From an uncultured Caulobacterales bacterium (GTDB lineage Bacteria > Pseudomonadota > Alphaproteobacteria > Caulobacterales > Caulobacteraceae), in contig CAISEP010000023.1 of the NCBI GenBank assembly GCA_903884425.1, positions 62,001-126,000 on the forward strand: a stretch of 64,000 nucleotides of DNA, given 5' to 3'. Position numbers and translations under genes: made by a program. The notes below the pieces were generated by a model. It had not been told where the DNA came from and did not search any database. It was given only the letters and a program-made list of their open reading frames with translations. Of this stretch, positions 17,962-25,955 are shown piece by piece. Position 1 is the stretch's first letter; every line of letters starts with the position of its first letter.

Positions 17962-18125
17962 GGCCGGGGAACCTCGCACCTTTGAGCCGGGTGAGCGTCC
18001 CAGACAGGGCCGCAAGCGCCATTCCCTGTAAAGACCCCGAGGGGGCGAAATTTGGCCGGGCAGGGTCCGCGGGGCCGCCCGCGCCGCTTGTGGCGGTTTC
18101 AGGCGATCGTGTAAGGCTTGCCCCG

Positions 18126-18773
18126 ATGACCGCCGCTGACCCGCCCCCCCCGACGATACCGGCCCCTGCCGGAGCCGCACCGGCTGATCCGGCCGTGGCT
18201 GCCGTGCCCCATGACGAGGCGCCCCGGCTGCGGGCGCGGACCATTGCCCTGGTGGGCCTGATGGGGGTGGGCAAGACCAGCGTGGGCAAGCGCCTGGCCC
18301 AGGCCTTGGGCATGCCGTTCCGGGACGCGGATGAGGCCATCGAGAAGGCCGCCGGTCGCACCATTTCCGAGATCTTCGCCGACCGGGGCGAGGCGGAGTT
18401 CCGGGCCGGCGAGCGCCGGGTCATCGCCCGCCTGCTGGACGAGCCACCCCATGTGCTGGCCACCGGCGGCGGAGCCTTCGCCCAGCCGGAGACCCGCGCC
18501 CTGCTGAAGGCCCGGGCCATCACCATCTGGCTCAGGGCCGACATTGCCGTCCTGGCCCGACGGGTGGGGCGCAAGGACACCCGCCCCCTGCTCAGCGGCA
18601 AGGACCCGGTGGCGGTGCTCACGGCCCTGGCCGAGGCGCGCTACCCCGCCTATGCGGAGGCGGACCTGACCATCGACACCGGGGAGACCAGCCATCCGGC
18701 GACGGTGGAACTGGTGATCTCCGCCCTGCGACGGCGCCTGGACCTGCAGCACACGGAAGGGGGTGCCGCATGA
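18126..18773 (+). CDS. aroK: Shikimate kinase
   Basis: A protein of 215 aa that phosphorylates shikimate at the 3-hydroxyl with ATP, the fifth step of the shikimate pathway. The Walker A motif is [12 protein letters not shown], then [13 protein letters not shown] (shikimate Asp), [14 protein letters not shown] (Arg), the ATGGGAF motif, and a lid with RPLL. About 35 N-terminal residues rich in Ala and Pro precede the fold and are extra compared with the family. The aroB ATG overlaps the aroK stop (ATGA), so the two are co-translated. Confidence 0.95.
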   Translation: MTAADPPPPTIPAPAGAAPADPAVAAVPHDEAPRLRARTIALVGLMGVGKTSVGKRLAQALGMPFRDADEAIEKAAGRTISEIFADRGEAEFRAGERRVIARLLDEPPHVLATGGGAFAQPETRALLKARAITIWLRADIAVLARRVGRKDTRPLLSGKDPVAVLTALAEARYPAYAEADLTIDTGETSHPATVELVISALRRRLDLQHTEGGAA

Positions 18774-19903
18774 GCGGACCCGAGGACGGCCTGAGCCGGG
18801 TGCCCGTGGGCCTGGGCGACCGCACCTACGAGGTCCGGATCGGCCCCGGCCTGCTGGACCGGGCCGGGGCGCTTCTGGCCGATGTGATGCCCCGTCGCCG
18901 GACGGTGGTGGTGACGGACGCGACCGTGGCCGGGCTGCACGGGGACCGGGTGCTGGCGGCGCTCTCGGACGGCGGGATCGCCGCCCGGCTGATCGTCCTG
19001 CCCCCGGGGGAGCAGACCAAGAGCTTCGAGGGCCTGGCCGATCTCTGCGACCGGCTGCTGGCCGAGACCCTGGACCGGGGGGACGTGATCACCGCCCTGG
19101 GCGGCGGGGTGATCGGCGACCTGACCGGCTTTGCCGCGGCCATCTACAAGCGCGGCATCGACTTCGTGCAGCTGCCCACCACGCTGCTGGCACAGGTGGA
19201 CAGCTCCGTCGGCGGCAAGACCGCCATCGACACCCCCCGGGGCAAGAACCTGATCGGGGCCTTCCACCAGCCCAGGCGTGTGCTGGCGGACATCGACGTG
19301 CTGGTCACCCTGCCTGTGCGGGAGCTGCGCGCCGGCTATGCAGAGGTGCTGAAATACGGCCTGCTGGGGGACCGGACCTTCTTCGAGGGGCTGGAGGCAA
19401 GGGGCGCGGACGTGCTGGCCGGGGACCCGGCGGCGCTCACCTGGGCGGTGGCGCAGTCGGTGCGGATGAAGGCTGAGATCGTGGCCGAGGACGAGCGGGA
19501 GACGGGGCGACGCGCCCTCCTCAATCTCGGCCACACCTTCGGCCATGCCCTGGAGGCGGAAACCGGCTTCGGCGGCGACCTGCTGCATGGGGAAGGGGTG
19601 GCGGCCGGCATGGCGCTGGCCTTCCGCTACAGCGCCGACCAGGGCCACTGCACCCGCCAGGACGCGGAGCGGGCCGTGCGGGCCATCTCCGCGGCGGGCC
19701 TGCCAACCACGATGGCGGACATCCCCGGTGCGCCCTTCCGGGTGGCGGCGCTGGTCTCCCACATGCGCCAGGACAAGAAGGCGGAAGGGGGCGGCATCAC
19801 CCTGATCCTGCCCCGGGCCATCGGCGACACCTGGGTGGAAAAGGCCGTGGACCCCGGTCCCCTGGCAGACTTCCTCGCCCGGGAAGGGGCGGTCCAGGGG
19901 TGA
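18770..19903 (+). CDS. aroB: 3-Dehydroquinate synthase
   Basis: A protein of 377 aa, the second shikimate-pathway enzyme, cyclising DAHP with NAD+ and a divalent metal. The NAD region has [21 protein letters not shown], followed by [21 protein letters not shown]. Metal ligands are visible in [11 protein letters not shown] (Glu), [11 protein letters not shown] (His) and [11 protein letters not shown] (His). It overlaps aroK by four bases. A copy of the large composite palindromic repeat begins one base after the stop. Confidence 0.96.
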   Translation: MSGPEDGLSRVPVGLGDRTYEVRIGPGLLDRAGALLADVMPRRRTVVVTDATVAGLHGDRVLAALSDGGIAARLIVLPPGEQTKSFEGLADLCDRLLAETLDRGDVITALGGGVIGDLTGFAAAIYKRGIDFVQLPTTLLAQVDSSVGGKTAIDTPRGKNLIGAFHQPRRVLADIDVLVTLPVRELRAGYAEVLKYGLLGDRTFFEGLEARGADVLAGDPAALTWAVAQSVRMKAEIVAEDERETGRRALLNLGHTFGHALEAETGFGGDLLHGEGVAAGMALAFRYSADQGHCTRQDAERAVRAISAAGLPTTMADIPGAPFRVAALVSHMRQDKKAEGGGITLILPRAIGDTWVEKAVDPGPLADFLAREGAVQG

Positions 19904-20011
19904 GCGTGGTTCGAGACGCGCGTGGCCCGCGCTCCTCACCCTGACGCAGGTTTTTGGGCTTCAACAACGGTCGTCATCCTGAGGAGGGCGAAGCCCGTCT
20001 CGAAGGACGCA
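19904..20011. repeat. Composite inverted repeat (copy A, short form)
   Basis: A 108-bp copy of the repeat family seen across the window. The left arm is GCGTGGTTCGAGACGC, a variable tip and GCTCCTCACCCTGACGC. The right arm is CGTCATCCTGAGGAGGGC, a tip, then GCCCGTCTCGAAGGACGC. The central segment is shorter than in other copies. It lies between the convergent genes aroB and the CDF transporter, starting one base after the aroB stop. Confidence 0.85.
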
Positions 20012-20021
20012 AAGCGCCCCC

Positions 20022-21041
20022 TCACACCACGTGGTCGGGTTCCAGGGGGCAGGCAAAGCCCTCGTCGACCTCGACCTGTAAGGTGGCGTGACCGATCTTG
20101 TAGCGTGACTGCAGCATCTGGCAGGCCTCCGCCAGGAAGGCATCGCCGGGATGGCCGCCGGGCATGACCAGATGGCAGGTCAGGGCGGTCTCGGTGGTGC
20201 TCATGGGCCAGATGTGCAGGTCGTGCAGGGCCGTCACGCCGGGCAGGGCCCCCAGGGCGTCCCTCACCTTGCGCGGTTCGATGGCCTCGGGCACGGCGTG
20301 CAGCACCATGTTGAGGGATTCCCGCAAGAGGCCCCAGGTGCCCCAGATGATCAGGCCCGAGATCACCAGGCTGACCAGGGGGTCGATGAAGGTCCAGCCG
20401 GTGAGCCAGATGACGCCCCCCGCCACCACCACGCCCGCGGAGACCACCGCGTCGGACAGCATGTGCAGGAAGGCCCCGCGGATGTTGATGTCCCCCTTGC
20501 GGCCGGAGGCGAACAGGGCCGCCGTGGCCCCGTTGATGGCGATGCCGATGGCGGCAACCACCATCACGGTCGGTCCCGCCACGGGGCCGGGAACGACCAG
20601 GCGGTGCAGGGCCTCCGTCACCACGCCGCCGGTGACCAGCAACAGGGTGGTGGCATTGAACAGGGCCGCCAGCATGGAGGTGGACCGCAGGCCGTAGGTG
20701 AACCGGTCGCTGGGCTGGCGCAGGGCCAGACGGCTGGCCCCCCAGGCGGTCAACAGGCCCAGCACGTCCCCCAGATTGTGGCCCGCATCGGCCAGCAGGG
20801 CGACCGACCCGCTGATCAGGCCATAGATGCCCTCCACCAGCACGAAGCCGACATTGAGGGCCGCACCGATGGCGAAGGCCCGGCCGAAGCTTTCCGGGAC
20901 GTGATGGTGGTGGTGATGGTGCCCGTGCCCGTGGTGGTGATGCCCGTGGTCATGATGATGGTCGTGATCGTGGTCGTGCCCGTGTTCATGACCGTGGTCA
21001 TGGTCATGGTCATGGGGGGCGTGGGCGTGATCGTGCGTCAT
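20022..21041 (-). CDS. CDF-family cation efflux transporter with His-rich N-terminus
   Basis: A cation diffusion facilitator of 339 aa, probably exporting Zn2+ (or Co2+/Cd2+) from the cytoplasm in exchange for protons. The first 47 residues are almost only His, Asp and Gly, a likely metal-binding tail. Six membrane segments follow from about residue 52, with the metal-site patterns LLADAGHNLGD and HMLSDAVVSAG. The C-terminal cytoplasmic domain starts near EPRKVRDALGALPGV and includes HDLHIWPM. It resembles CzcD/ZitB-type members. The final codons lie close to repeat copy A. No metal-responsive regulator gene is adjacent. Confidence 0.93.
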   Translation of the reverse strand: MTHDHAHAPHDHDHDHGHEHGHDHDHDHHHDHGHHHHGHGHHHHHHHVPESFGRAFAIGAALNVGFVLVEGIYGLISGSVALLADAGHNLGDVLGLLTAWGASRLALRQPSDRFTYGLRSTSMLAALFNATTLLLVTGGVVTEALHRLVVPGPVAGPTVMVVAAIGIAINGATAALFASGRKGDINIRGAFLHMLSDAVVSAGVVVAGGVIWLTGWTFIDPLVSLVISGLIIWGTWGLLRESLNMVLHAVPEAIEPRKVRDALGALPGVTALHDLHIWPMSTTETALTCHLVMPGGHPGDAFLAEACQMLQSRYKIGHATLQVEVDEGFACPLEPDHVV

Positions 21042-21108
21042 GAACGATTTATAGCGGCAATGGCCGGACCTGTCAGCCGTTGCGGGGGCTGCGGGGGTCG
21101 CGGGAGCT

Positions 21109-21310
21109 CATCACCCTGACGAAGGGTGTGGATCGAGCCCACGCCGGCCGACGTTCTTCCTCAACGTGCGTCATCCTGAGGAGGGCAAAGCCCGTCTCGA
21201 AGGACGCAGGTCCGGTGGTGCGTGGTTCGAGACGCGCGTTCCGCGCTCCTCACCATGACGCGCGTTTTACAACCTTCGTCATCCGGAGGCGGGCGATACC
21301 CGTCTCGAAG
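21109..21310. repeat. Rearranged cluster of composite repeat arms (copy B)
   Basis: The 346 bases between the CDF transporter and the aspartic protease (21042-21387) hold no gene. They contain fragments of the large repeat: a partial arm near 21109-21125, a full right arm at about 21166-21208, a full left arm starting at 21219, and a degenerate right arm ending at 21310. The order (right arm before left arm) differs from the intact copies. It is the only copy in a divergent rather than convergent or tandem intergenic space. A C-rich run (21313-21334) follows. Confidence 0.75.
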
Positions 21311-21387
21311 TCCCCCCCACCACCCCCCCCCGGTTTACAGTCCGGCCCGTACCTGTTTCCATGCCCCTTCGATCGCGCGAGGATTGC

Positions 21388-22380
21388 ATGCAACGCCCGA
21401 CTGTCGCGATGATCTGGCCGATCCTGCTGGCGGGGCTCGCCCTGACGGGGGCCGCGGCCCCACAGCCTGCCCCGCCCCCGTCGCCCGGGGGCCTGGCCAT
21501 TGCGCCGGGGGCAGTGGTGACCCCGCCGGACCCGACCCAGCCGCCGGAGACCCTGAAGCTCGCCGCCGATGCCGCCTCCCGCCTGACCCTGCCGGTCATG
21601 GTGGACGGGCAGGGGCCCTTCGATTTCGTCATCGACACCGCGGCGGAGCGCACCGTCCTGTCCCGCGAGGTGGCCGCCGCCGCCCATCTGCCGGACGGAC
21701 CCAGGATCGTGGTCCGGGGCGCGGCCGGGGACGAGGACACCCCCACCGCCGCCGTCCGGGCCCTGCAGGTGGGGGAGCGGACCATCCGCGACGTGGACGC
21801 CCCCCTGCTGGCCGAGGCGGACCTGGGGGCGGCGGGGATGCTGGGCATCGATGCCCTGAAGGACCAGCACATCGTGCTGGACTTCGAGCATCACCGGATG
21901 ACCAGCAGCCACAGCCGCAAGGACCCGGACGAGGAGGGTGCCATCATCGTCCGCGGCCAGTACCGGTTCGGCCAGCTGATCCTGGTGGACGCCCACATCC
22001 GCAACGTGGTGGTCTATGTGATCCTCGACACCGGGGCCCAGACCTCCATCGGCAATGACGTGCTGCGGCGGCTGCTCACCACCGGTGACCCGGCCAAGGA
22101 CCAGTTCCTGTCCACCAAGGTGATCAGCGTCACCGGCCAGACCGTCCCTGCCGACTACGAGATCATCCCGTCCCTGGAGATCGGGACACTGGAGGTGAAG
22201 AACCTGCCCCTGGCCTTCGCCCGGCTGCACACCTTCGAGATCTATGGCCTGGGCAACCGCCCGGCCCTGCTGCTGGGCATGGACATCCTGGGCAAGTTCC
22301 GGAAGGTGACCATCGACTTCAAGCGCCGGGAAGTGAGCTTCAACCGGTTCGGGACCGCCACCACCTTCATCCGACGGTAA
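21388..22380 (+). CDS. Retropepsin-like aspartic protease with two catalytic motifs
   Basis: A protein of 330 aa with a signal peptide (IWPILLAGLALTGAAA) and two retropepsin-like halves. The first has FVIDTAAERTVLS and a later GMLGIDAL. The second has VILDTGAQTSIGN and ends in LLLGMDILGKF. Viral-type retropepsins work as homodimers, each giving one Asp, so one chain with two Asp motifs could form the active pair internally. The first motif is DTA-A rather than DT/SG. The ATG at 21388 has GAGG five bases upstream; an ATG at 21361 lacks this. The target and localisation beyond export are unknown. Confidence 0.82.
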   Translation: MQRPTVAMIWPILLAGLALTGAAAPQPAPPPSPGGLAIAPGAVVTPPDPTQPPETLKLAADAASRLTLPVMVDGQGPFDFVIDTAAERTVLSREVAAAAHLPDGPRIVVRGAAGDEDTPTAAVRALQVGERTIRDVDAPLLAEADLGAAGMLGIDALKDQHIVLDFEHHRMTSSHSRKDPDEEGAIIVRGQYRFGQLILVDAHIRNVVVYVILDTGAQTSIGNDVLRRLLTTGDPAKDQFLSTKVISVTGQTVPADYEIIPSLEIGTLEVKNLPLAFARLHTFEIYGLGNRPALLLGMDILGKFRKVTIDFKRREVSFNRFGTATTFIRR

Positions 22381-22405
22381 GTCTGGCGGCCGTAGGGTGG
22401 TGGGC

Positions 22406-23455
22406 ATGACCGACCCCGTCGCCCGCCTCGTGGATGTTCTCACCTATCCGCTGACCCGGCTTGTGTCGGTGGACAATGCGCTTGGCCTGCCCTGGCTGCT
22501 GGGCGGCGCGGTCTTCATCCTGGCCAGCATCCTGTTCGTCCGCCGCCGGTCAGGCCGGGCCCTGCCGCCCCTGCGGGTGCTGGTCCGCTTCCTGTTCCCG
22601 AAGCGGGTCTGGTGGGCCCCGTCCAGTCGCCTGGACTACAAGCTGTTCGTGATCAATTCGGTGGTGGTGATCGGGGGCGTCGACCTCCTGATCATCGGGC
22701 CGGAGGTCTGGCGGAACGGGGTGAAGGCCCTGCTGACCGCGGCCTTCGGTCCCCACGCCGCGGCGGCGACCGGGCTGCAGCCGCTGGTCATCGCCGGGTG
22801 CGGGCTGGCGTCGCTTGCGGCGCTGGATGCGGGCTACTGGCTGGCGCACTGGGCCATGCACCGCGTCCCGGTCCTGTGGGCCTTCCACAAGGTGCACCAT
22901 TCCGCGCAGGTGATGACCCCGGCCACGGAATGGCGCCAGCATCCGGTGGAGTTCCTGGTGTTCCCCATGGTCTATGGGGCGACCTCCGGCACTGTCTATG
23001 GCCTGGCCGCCTTCGCCTTCGGCGATGCCGCGCAGGGCCAGGCGCTGACGGTGCAGACCCTGCTGATGGCCCTGCACCTGGCCACCTTCCACCATGTGCG
23101 GCACAGCCACGTGCCCATCGCCTTCACGGGCCTCTGGGGCAAGCTGCTGCACAGCCCCGCGCACCATCACCTGCACCATTCCAGCGATCCGGCGCACCAT
23201 GACCGGAACCTGGGCTATCTGCTGTCCGTCTGGGACTGGATGGCGGGGACGCTGGTCCTGCCCACGGGGCGCGACCATCTGACCCTCGGCCTCGGCCCCG
23301 ACGAGGCGGGCCACGCCACGGTGGTGGAGGCCTATCTCGCCCCGGTGGCGGAGGCCGCGGGGCAGATCCGCCGCCTTGTGCCTCAGGCCACTCCGTGGGC
23401 CTTGAAGAAGGCCAGGAGCCGGGCCCAGGCCGCGGGACCCGCCTCCGGGCTGTAG
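22406..23455 (+). CDS. Sterol desaturase / fatty-acid hydroxylase family membrane protein
   Basis: An integral membrane protein of 349 aa with several hydrophobic segments and the His-box motifs of the di-iron family: HWAMHRV, HKVHHS, HHVRHSH and HHHLHHSS. Members insert oxygen or a double bond into lipids such as sterols, carotenoids or fatty acids; the substrate here is unknown. The start could be the ATG at 22406 or a GTG at 22397. The last 73 bases overlap the end of the convergent dienelactone hydrolase gene, which is unusually long for a convergent overlap. Confidence 0.87.
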   Translation: MTDPVARLVDVLTYPLTRLVSVDNALGLPWLLGGAVFILASILFVRRRSGRALPPLRVLVRFLFPKRVWWAPSSRLDYKLFVINSVVVIGGVDLLIIGPEVWRNGVKALLTAAFGPHAAAATGLQPLVIAGCGLASLAALDAGYWLAHWAMHRVPVLWAFHKVHHSAQVMTPATEWRQHPVEFLVFPMVYGATSGTVYGLAAFAFGDAAQGQALTVQTLLMALHLATFHHVRHSHVPIAFTGLWGKLLHSPAHHHLHHSSDPAHHDRNLGYLLSVWDWMAGTLVLPTGRDHLTLGLGPDEAGHATVVEAYLAPVAEAAGQIRRLVPQATPWALKKARSRAQAAGPASGL

Positions 23456-24273
23456 CTCGGCCGATAGTCCGCCAGGAAGCCGTGCTCGGCCTCCGGATAG
23501 ACCACGATCTCGCAGTCGGTGCGCCCGGCCCTGGCCAGCGCCGCCTTCATGGCGTCGAGATCGGTCTGCGGGATGCCCTTGTCCTTGCCGCCATACTGGC
23601 CCAGCACGGGGGCCTTCAGCTCCGCCACCCCGTCGAGGGGCCATTTCCGGCCGGGCTCGGCCAGGGGGGAGCCCGGGGCACGGGGAGCCACGGCACCGTA
23701 GAAGGCCCCGACGGCCTTCAGCTCGGAAAACCGCTCCGCCGCCATCCAGGCCACGCCGCCGCCCCAGCAGAAGCCGGTGAGGCCGATCCTGCGGCTGTCG
23801 GCAAAGGCCTGCGCCCGGGTCCAGGCGAGGGTGGCGGCGATGTCGCCCATCACCTGCTCGTTCTTGGCCGTGGCCACGATCCGGAAGATCGCGCCGTAAT
23901 CGGCCAGGGTCGGCAGGGTGTTGTCCGGGTCGGCGCGGAAGAAGAAGTTGGGCGCGATGGCCACATAGCCCAGCTTGGCGAAGCGCCGGGCAATGTCGCG
24001 GACCCATTCGTGCACGCCGAAGATCTCCGACACCACCAGCACCACCGGATGCGGGCCGGGGGCGGCGGGCCTGGCCACATAGGCGGGCAGGTCCCGGTTG
24101 ATCATCACCTGGTCGGTGACCAGCCCCGCGGCGTCCGTGGCGATGGGCGCGGCCTCTGCCGAGACGGCGGCCACGGCATAGCCCGCGAACAGCAGGGAGG
24201 CGACGCCCCGGCGGGTGAGATGGAAGTCTTCCGGCAGGGACCCGTCCGGGCGGGTGAGGTGAGGGGTCGTCAT
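23383..24273 (-). CDS. Dienelactone hydrolase family protein with export signal
   Basis: An alpha/beta hydrolase of 296 aa. The catalytic Cys is in GFCWGGGVAW, the Asp in GGKDKGI and the His in AEHGFLAD, matching dienelactone hydrolases rather than serine esterases. The N-terminus carries a twin-arginine-like signal (LTRRGVASLLFAGYAVAAV, ending around AEA), so export by Tat is likely. The natural substrate is unknown. It lies 58 bases downstream of alkB on the same strand. The 3' end overlaps the sterol desaturase gene by 73 bases. Confidence 0.87.
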   Translation of the reverse strand: MTTPHLTRPDGSLPEDFHLTRRGVASLLFAGYAVAAVSAEAAPIATDAAGLVTDQVMINRDLPAYVARPAAPGPHPVVLVVSEIFGVHEWVRDIARRFAKLGYVAIAPNFFFRADPDNTLPTLADYGAIFRIVATAKNEQVMGDIAATLAWTRAQAFADSRRIGLTGFCWGGGVAWMAAERFSELKAVGAFYGAVAPRAPGSPLAEPGRKWPLDGVAELKAPVLGQYGGKDKGIPQTDLDAMKAALARAGRTDCEIVVYPEAEHGFLADYRPSYSPEAGPAAWARLLAFFKAHGVA

Positions 24274-24331
24274 CGGCGGCTCCAGAGTCTGGCGGGACAG
24301 ATCAGGGACATGGGTGGCGGGCCGTCCGGCC

Positions 24332-24973
24332 TCAAGGGGCCTGCCCCGCCCGCCTGAGGGTCAGGTTCAGCCGGCCGCCGCCGGGAATCAGCCGGGACGA
24401 GCCGGCCAGCACCCGGTCCACCCCATGGAACGCCAGCCGCGCCGCCCCGTCCAGCACGCAGACATCGCCGCTGCTCAGGCGGACCGTGCGGGTGGGGTCG
24501 CGGCGGCTCGCCCCGCCGATGCGGAAGACGGCGGTGTCGCCCAGGGACACCGATACCACCGGCGCGGTGAGGTCGGCCTCGTCCCGGTCCTGGTGCAGAC
24601 CCATCTTCGCCCCGTCCCGGTAGAGGTTCACCAGGCACGCATCGGCGGCATCCGCCCGCCCGGTGAAGCGCGGCCAGAGGGCGGCCACGATCGGCGGCAT
24701 CGGCGGCCAGGGACGGCCGGTGAGCGGGTCGGTGGACTGGTAGCGATAGCCCCGCCCGTCCGTCACCCAGCCCAGGGGGCCGAGATTGGACATGGCCACA
24801 CTCATCCGCCGCCCGCCAGGGGTCTGGCTGTGGCGAAGGGGCACCTCGGTCACGGCGGCGAGCACGGCGGTGACGAGGGCCTGCTGCTCCGCCGGACCCA
24901 GGGCGGCGGGGTGCAGGCGGAAATCATCAAGGGCGAGGGTCACGGTGGGATGACCAGCTGCGGCAGGTGTCAC
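24332..24973 (-). CDS. alkB: AlkB-type Fe(II)/2-oxoglutarate dioxygenase
   Basis: A protein of 213 aa that removes alkyl groups from bases in DNA or RNA by oxidative demethylation. The iron ligands appear as the HxD pair in GLHQDRDE and the distal His in LAFHGVDRV. The 2-oxoglutarate Arg pattern is RLNLTLRR near the C-terminus. NLYRDGAKMG and VSLGDTAVF are further family stretches. The start is uncertain: the first codon is GTG (24973), and another GTG at 24943 is possible; neither has a good ribosome-binding site. No ada gene is adjacent. Confidence 0.92.
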   Translation of the reverse strand: MTPAAAGHPTVTLALDDFRLHPAALGPAEQQALVTAVLAAVTEVPLRHSQTPGGRRMSVAMSNLGPLGWVTDGRGYRYQSTDPLTGRPWPPMPPIVAALWPRFTGRADAADACLVNLYRDGAKMGLHQDRDEADLTAPVVSVSLGDTAVFRIGGASRRDPTRTVRLSSGDVCVLDGAARLAFHGVDRVLAGSSRLIPGGGRLNLTLRRAGQAP

Positions 24974-25034
24974 AGGTCAGGCTCTGGCGCGGGGCTCGAC
25001 CGGGAGACGCGACCCGGCCGTCGGTCCGTTCAGG

Positions 25035-25292
25035 TTATATCACTTCCAGGGCTGTCCACAGGACCAACAGCAGCAGCAAGGCCTCGTACAGAGCCAGGGG
25101 GACCCAGGATCCCCGTGACGAGGGCGGATAGGCCTTCATCGCCCGCCATTCCTCGAAATAGGCTTCCTCCGCCCCCTGCTCCAGCCGCTTCTCGCGTCGT
25201 CTACGGCTCATCCGGTTCAGCCCGAACTGGATCGGGCCGAGTATCCCCATGACAACGAGAATGCCGATCCTCTCAATCCTGTTCAGGTGCAT
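25035..25292 (-). CDS. Small membrane protein of unknown function
   Basis: A protein of 85 aa with a hydrophobic segment at about residues 9-25 (IGILVVMGILGPIQFGL), a basic stretch (MSRRRREKRLEQG), and a second hydrophobic segment at the C-terminus (LALYEALLLLLVLWTALEV). It is predicted to cross the inner membrane twice with the charged loop in the cytoplasm. No family recognised. It sits 61 bases upstream of alkB on the same strand, and its 5' end borders the AT-rich island. Confidence 0.6.
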   Translation of the reverse strand: MHLNRIERIGILVVMGILGPIQFGLNRMSRRRREKRLEQGAEEAYFEEWRAMKAYPPSSRGSWVPLALYEALLLLLVLWTALEVI

Positions 25293-25955
25293 TTTGGTTC
25301 AACGACCTATTTCTGGCGATGGGGCAACGGCAGAGCCTGTATTCTCGATGCTACGACGCATGACTTGCTTCTGGCTTGGCTTCCCGTTCGCAGCCCGTTC
25401 GAAACCCACTGTTGCGGCGATGTCGTTGAACGGCATCACCTGTAAGGTCGACGGACCACGGGAGGCTATGACACCAGATCATACGCCACCCCCGTCGCTT
25501 GCCACGTCGAGCGCAACTGTTGAGCCGAATATGTCGCCATCTGTGGGATAGGTATGGGAGGCGTCATCGTAGATCCGGTTGCCACCGCCAACCTGATGCC
25601 GCTCTGAGGTCGTGAATTCGCGCATGAATGTCCCCGCAGGTTCGTCAGTCTCAAGGCGCAATCCCACTGGAATCGACATTTACATCAATACCCACCAGGA
25701 TCGAACAAAATAATAGGATATAAGATCGCAACGCAACTCCACAAAATCCTGCAAATATAAATTGCATTACAGATTTTAAACTTGTTGAACTGACTCCCAA
25801 CCTGTCGAAGGGGCGTCCCCGTCAGCATAGCCGGTCCGCCCGAGGGCCAACACATTCGTCCCCTAGTCTGTCCGGATCGGTTCGGCGCGACGGAACGGCT
25901 CTAGCGGTTCGCCTGCGTCTTGTTTAGCTTCCGCGCACGTGATCCGGAGTCGATG
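25293..25955. other. Low-GC island without a confident gene
   Basis: About 660 bases between the small membrane protein and the aminopeptidase differ sharply from the rest of the window. The stretch 25681-25800 is roughly one-third GC, and 25293-25680 is only moderately GC-rich, against about 70% elsewhere. Only short frames occur. The minus strand carries a 66-codon frame (25479-25679) and, after a frame change, a further open stretch reading VMPFNDIAATVGFE. The right part (25800-25950) returns to normal composition and presumably holds the aminopeptidase promoter. Likely remnant of transferred DNA. Confidence 0.7.
25479..25679 (-). CDS. Orphan short ORF or gene remnant in the low-GC island
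   Basis: A frame of 66 codons from an ATG at 25679, beginning MSIPVGLRLETDEPAG, with no GC-rich third-position bias. No family recognised, no signal peptide or membrane segment. A second open stretch in another frame continues downstream on the same strand and ends near 25303, so the whole could be one decayed gene with a frameshift. No ribosome-binding site is evident, although AT-rich -10-like sequence lies upstream near 25705-25720. Whether it is expressed is unknown. Confidence 0.3.
   Translation of the reverse strand: MSIPVGLRLETDEPAGTFMREFTTSERHQVGGGNRIYDDASHTYPTDGDIFGSTVALDVASDGGGV

Noticed and set aside
25249-25551. 100-codon plus-strand frame in the low-GC island
   Set aside because: It overlaps the start of the small membrane protein on the other strand and lacks a ribosome site or recognisable domain; the minus-strand frames look more protein-like.
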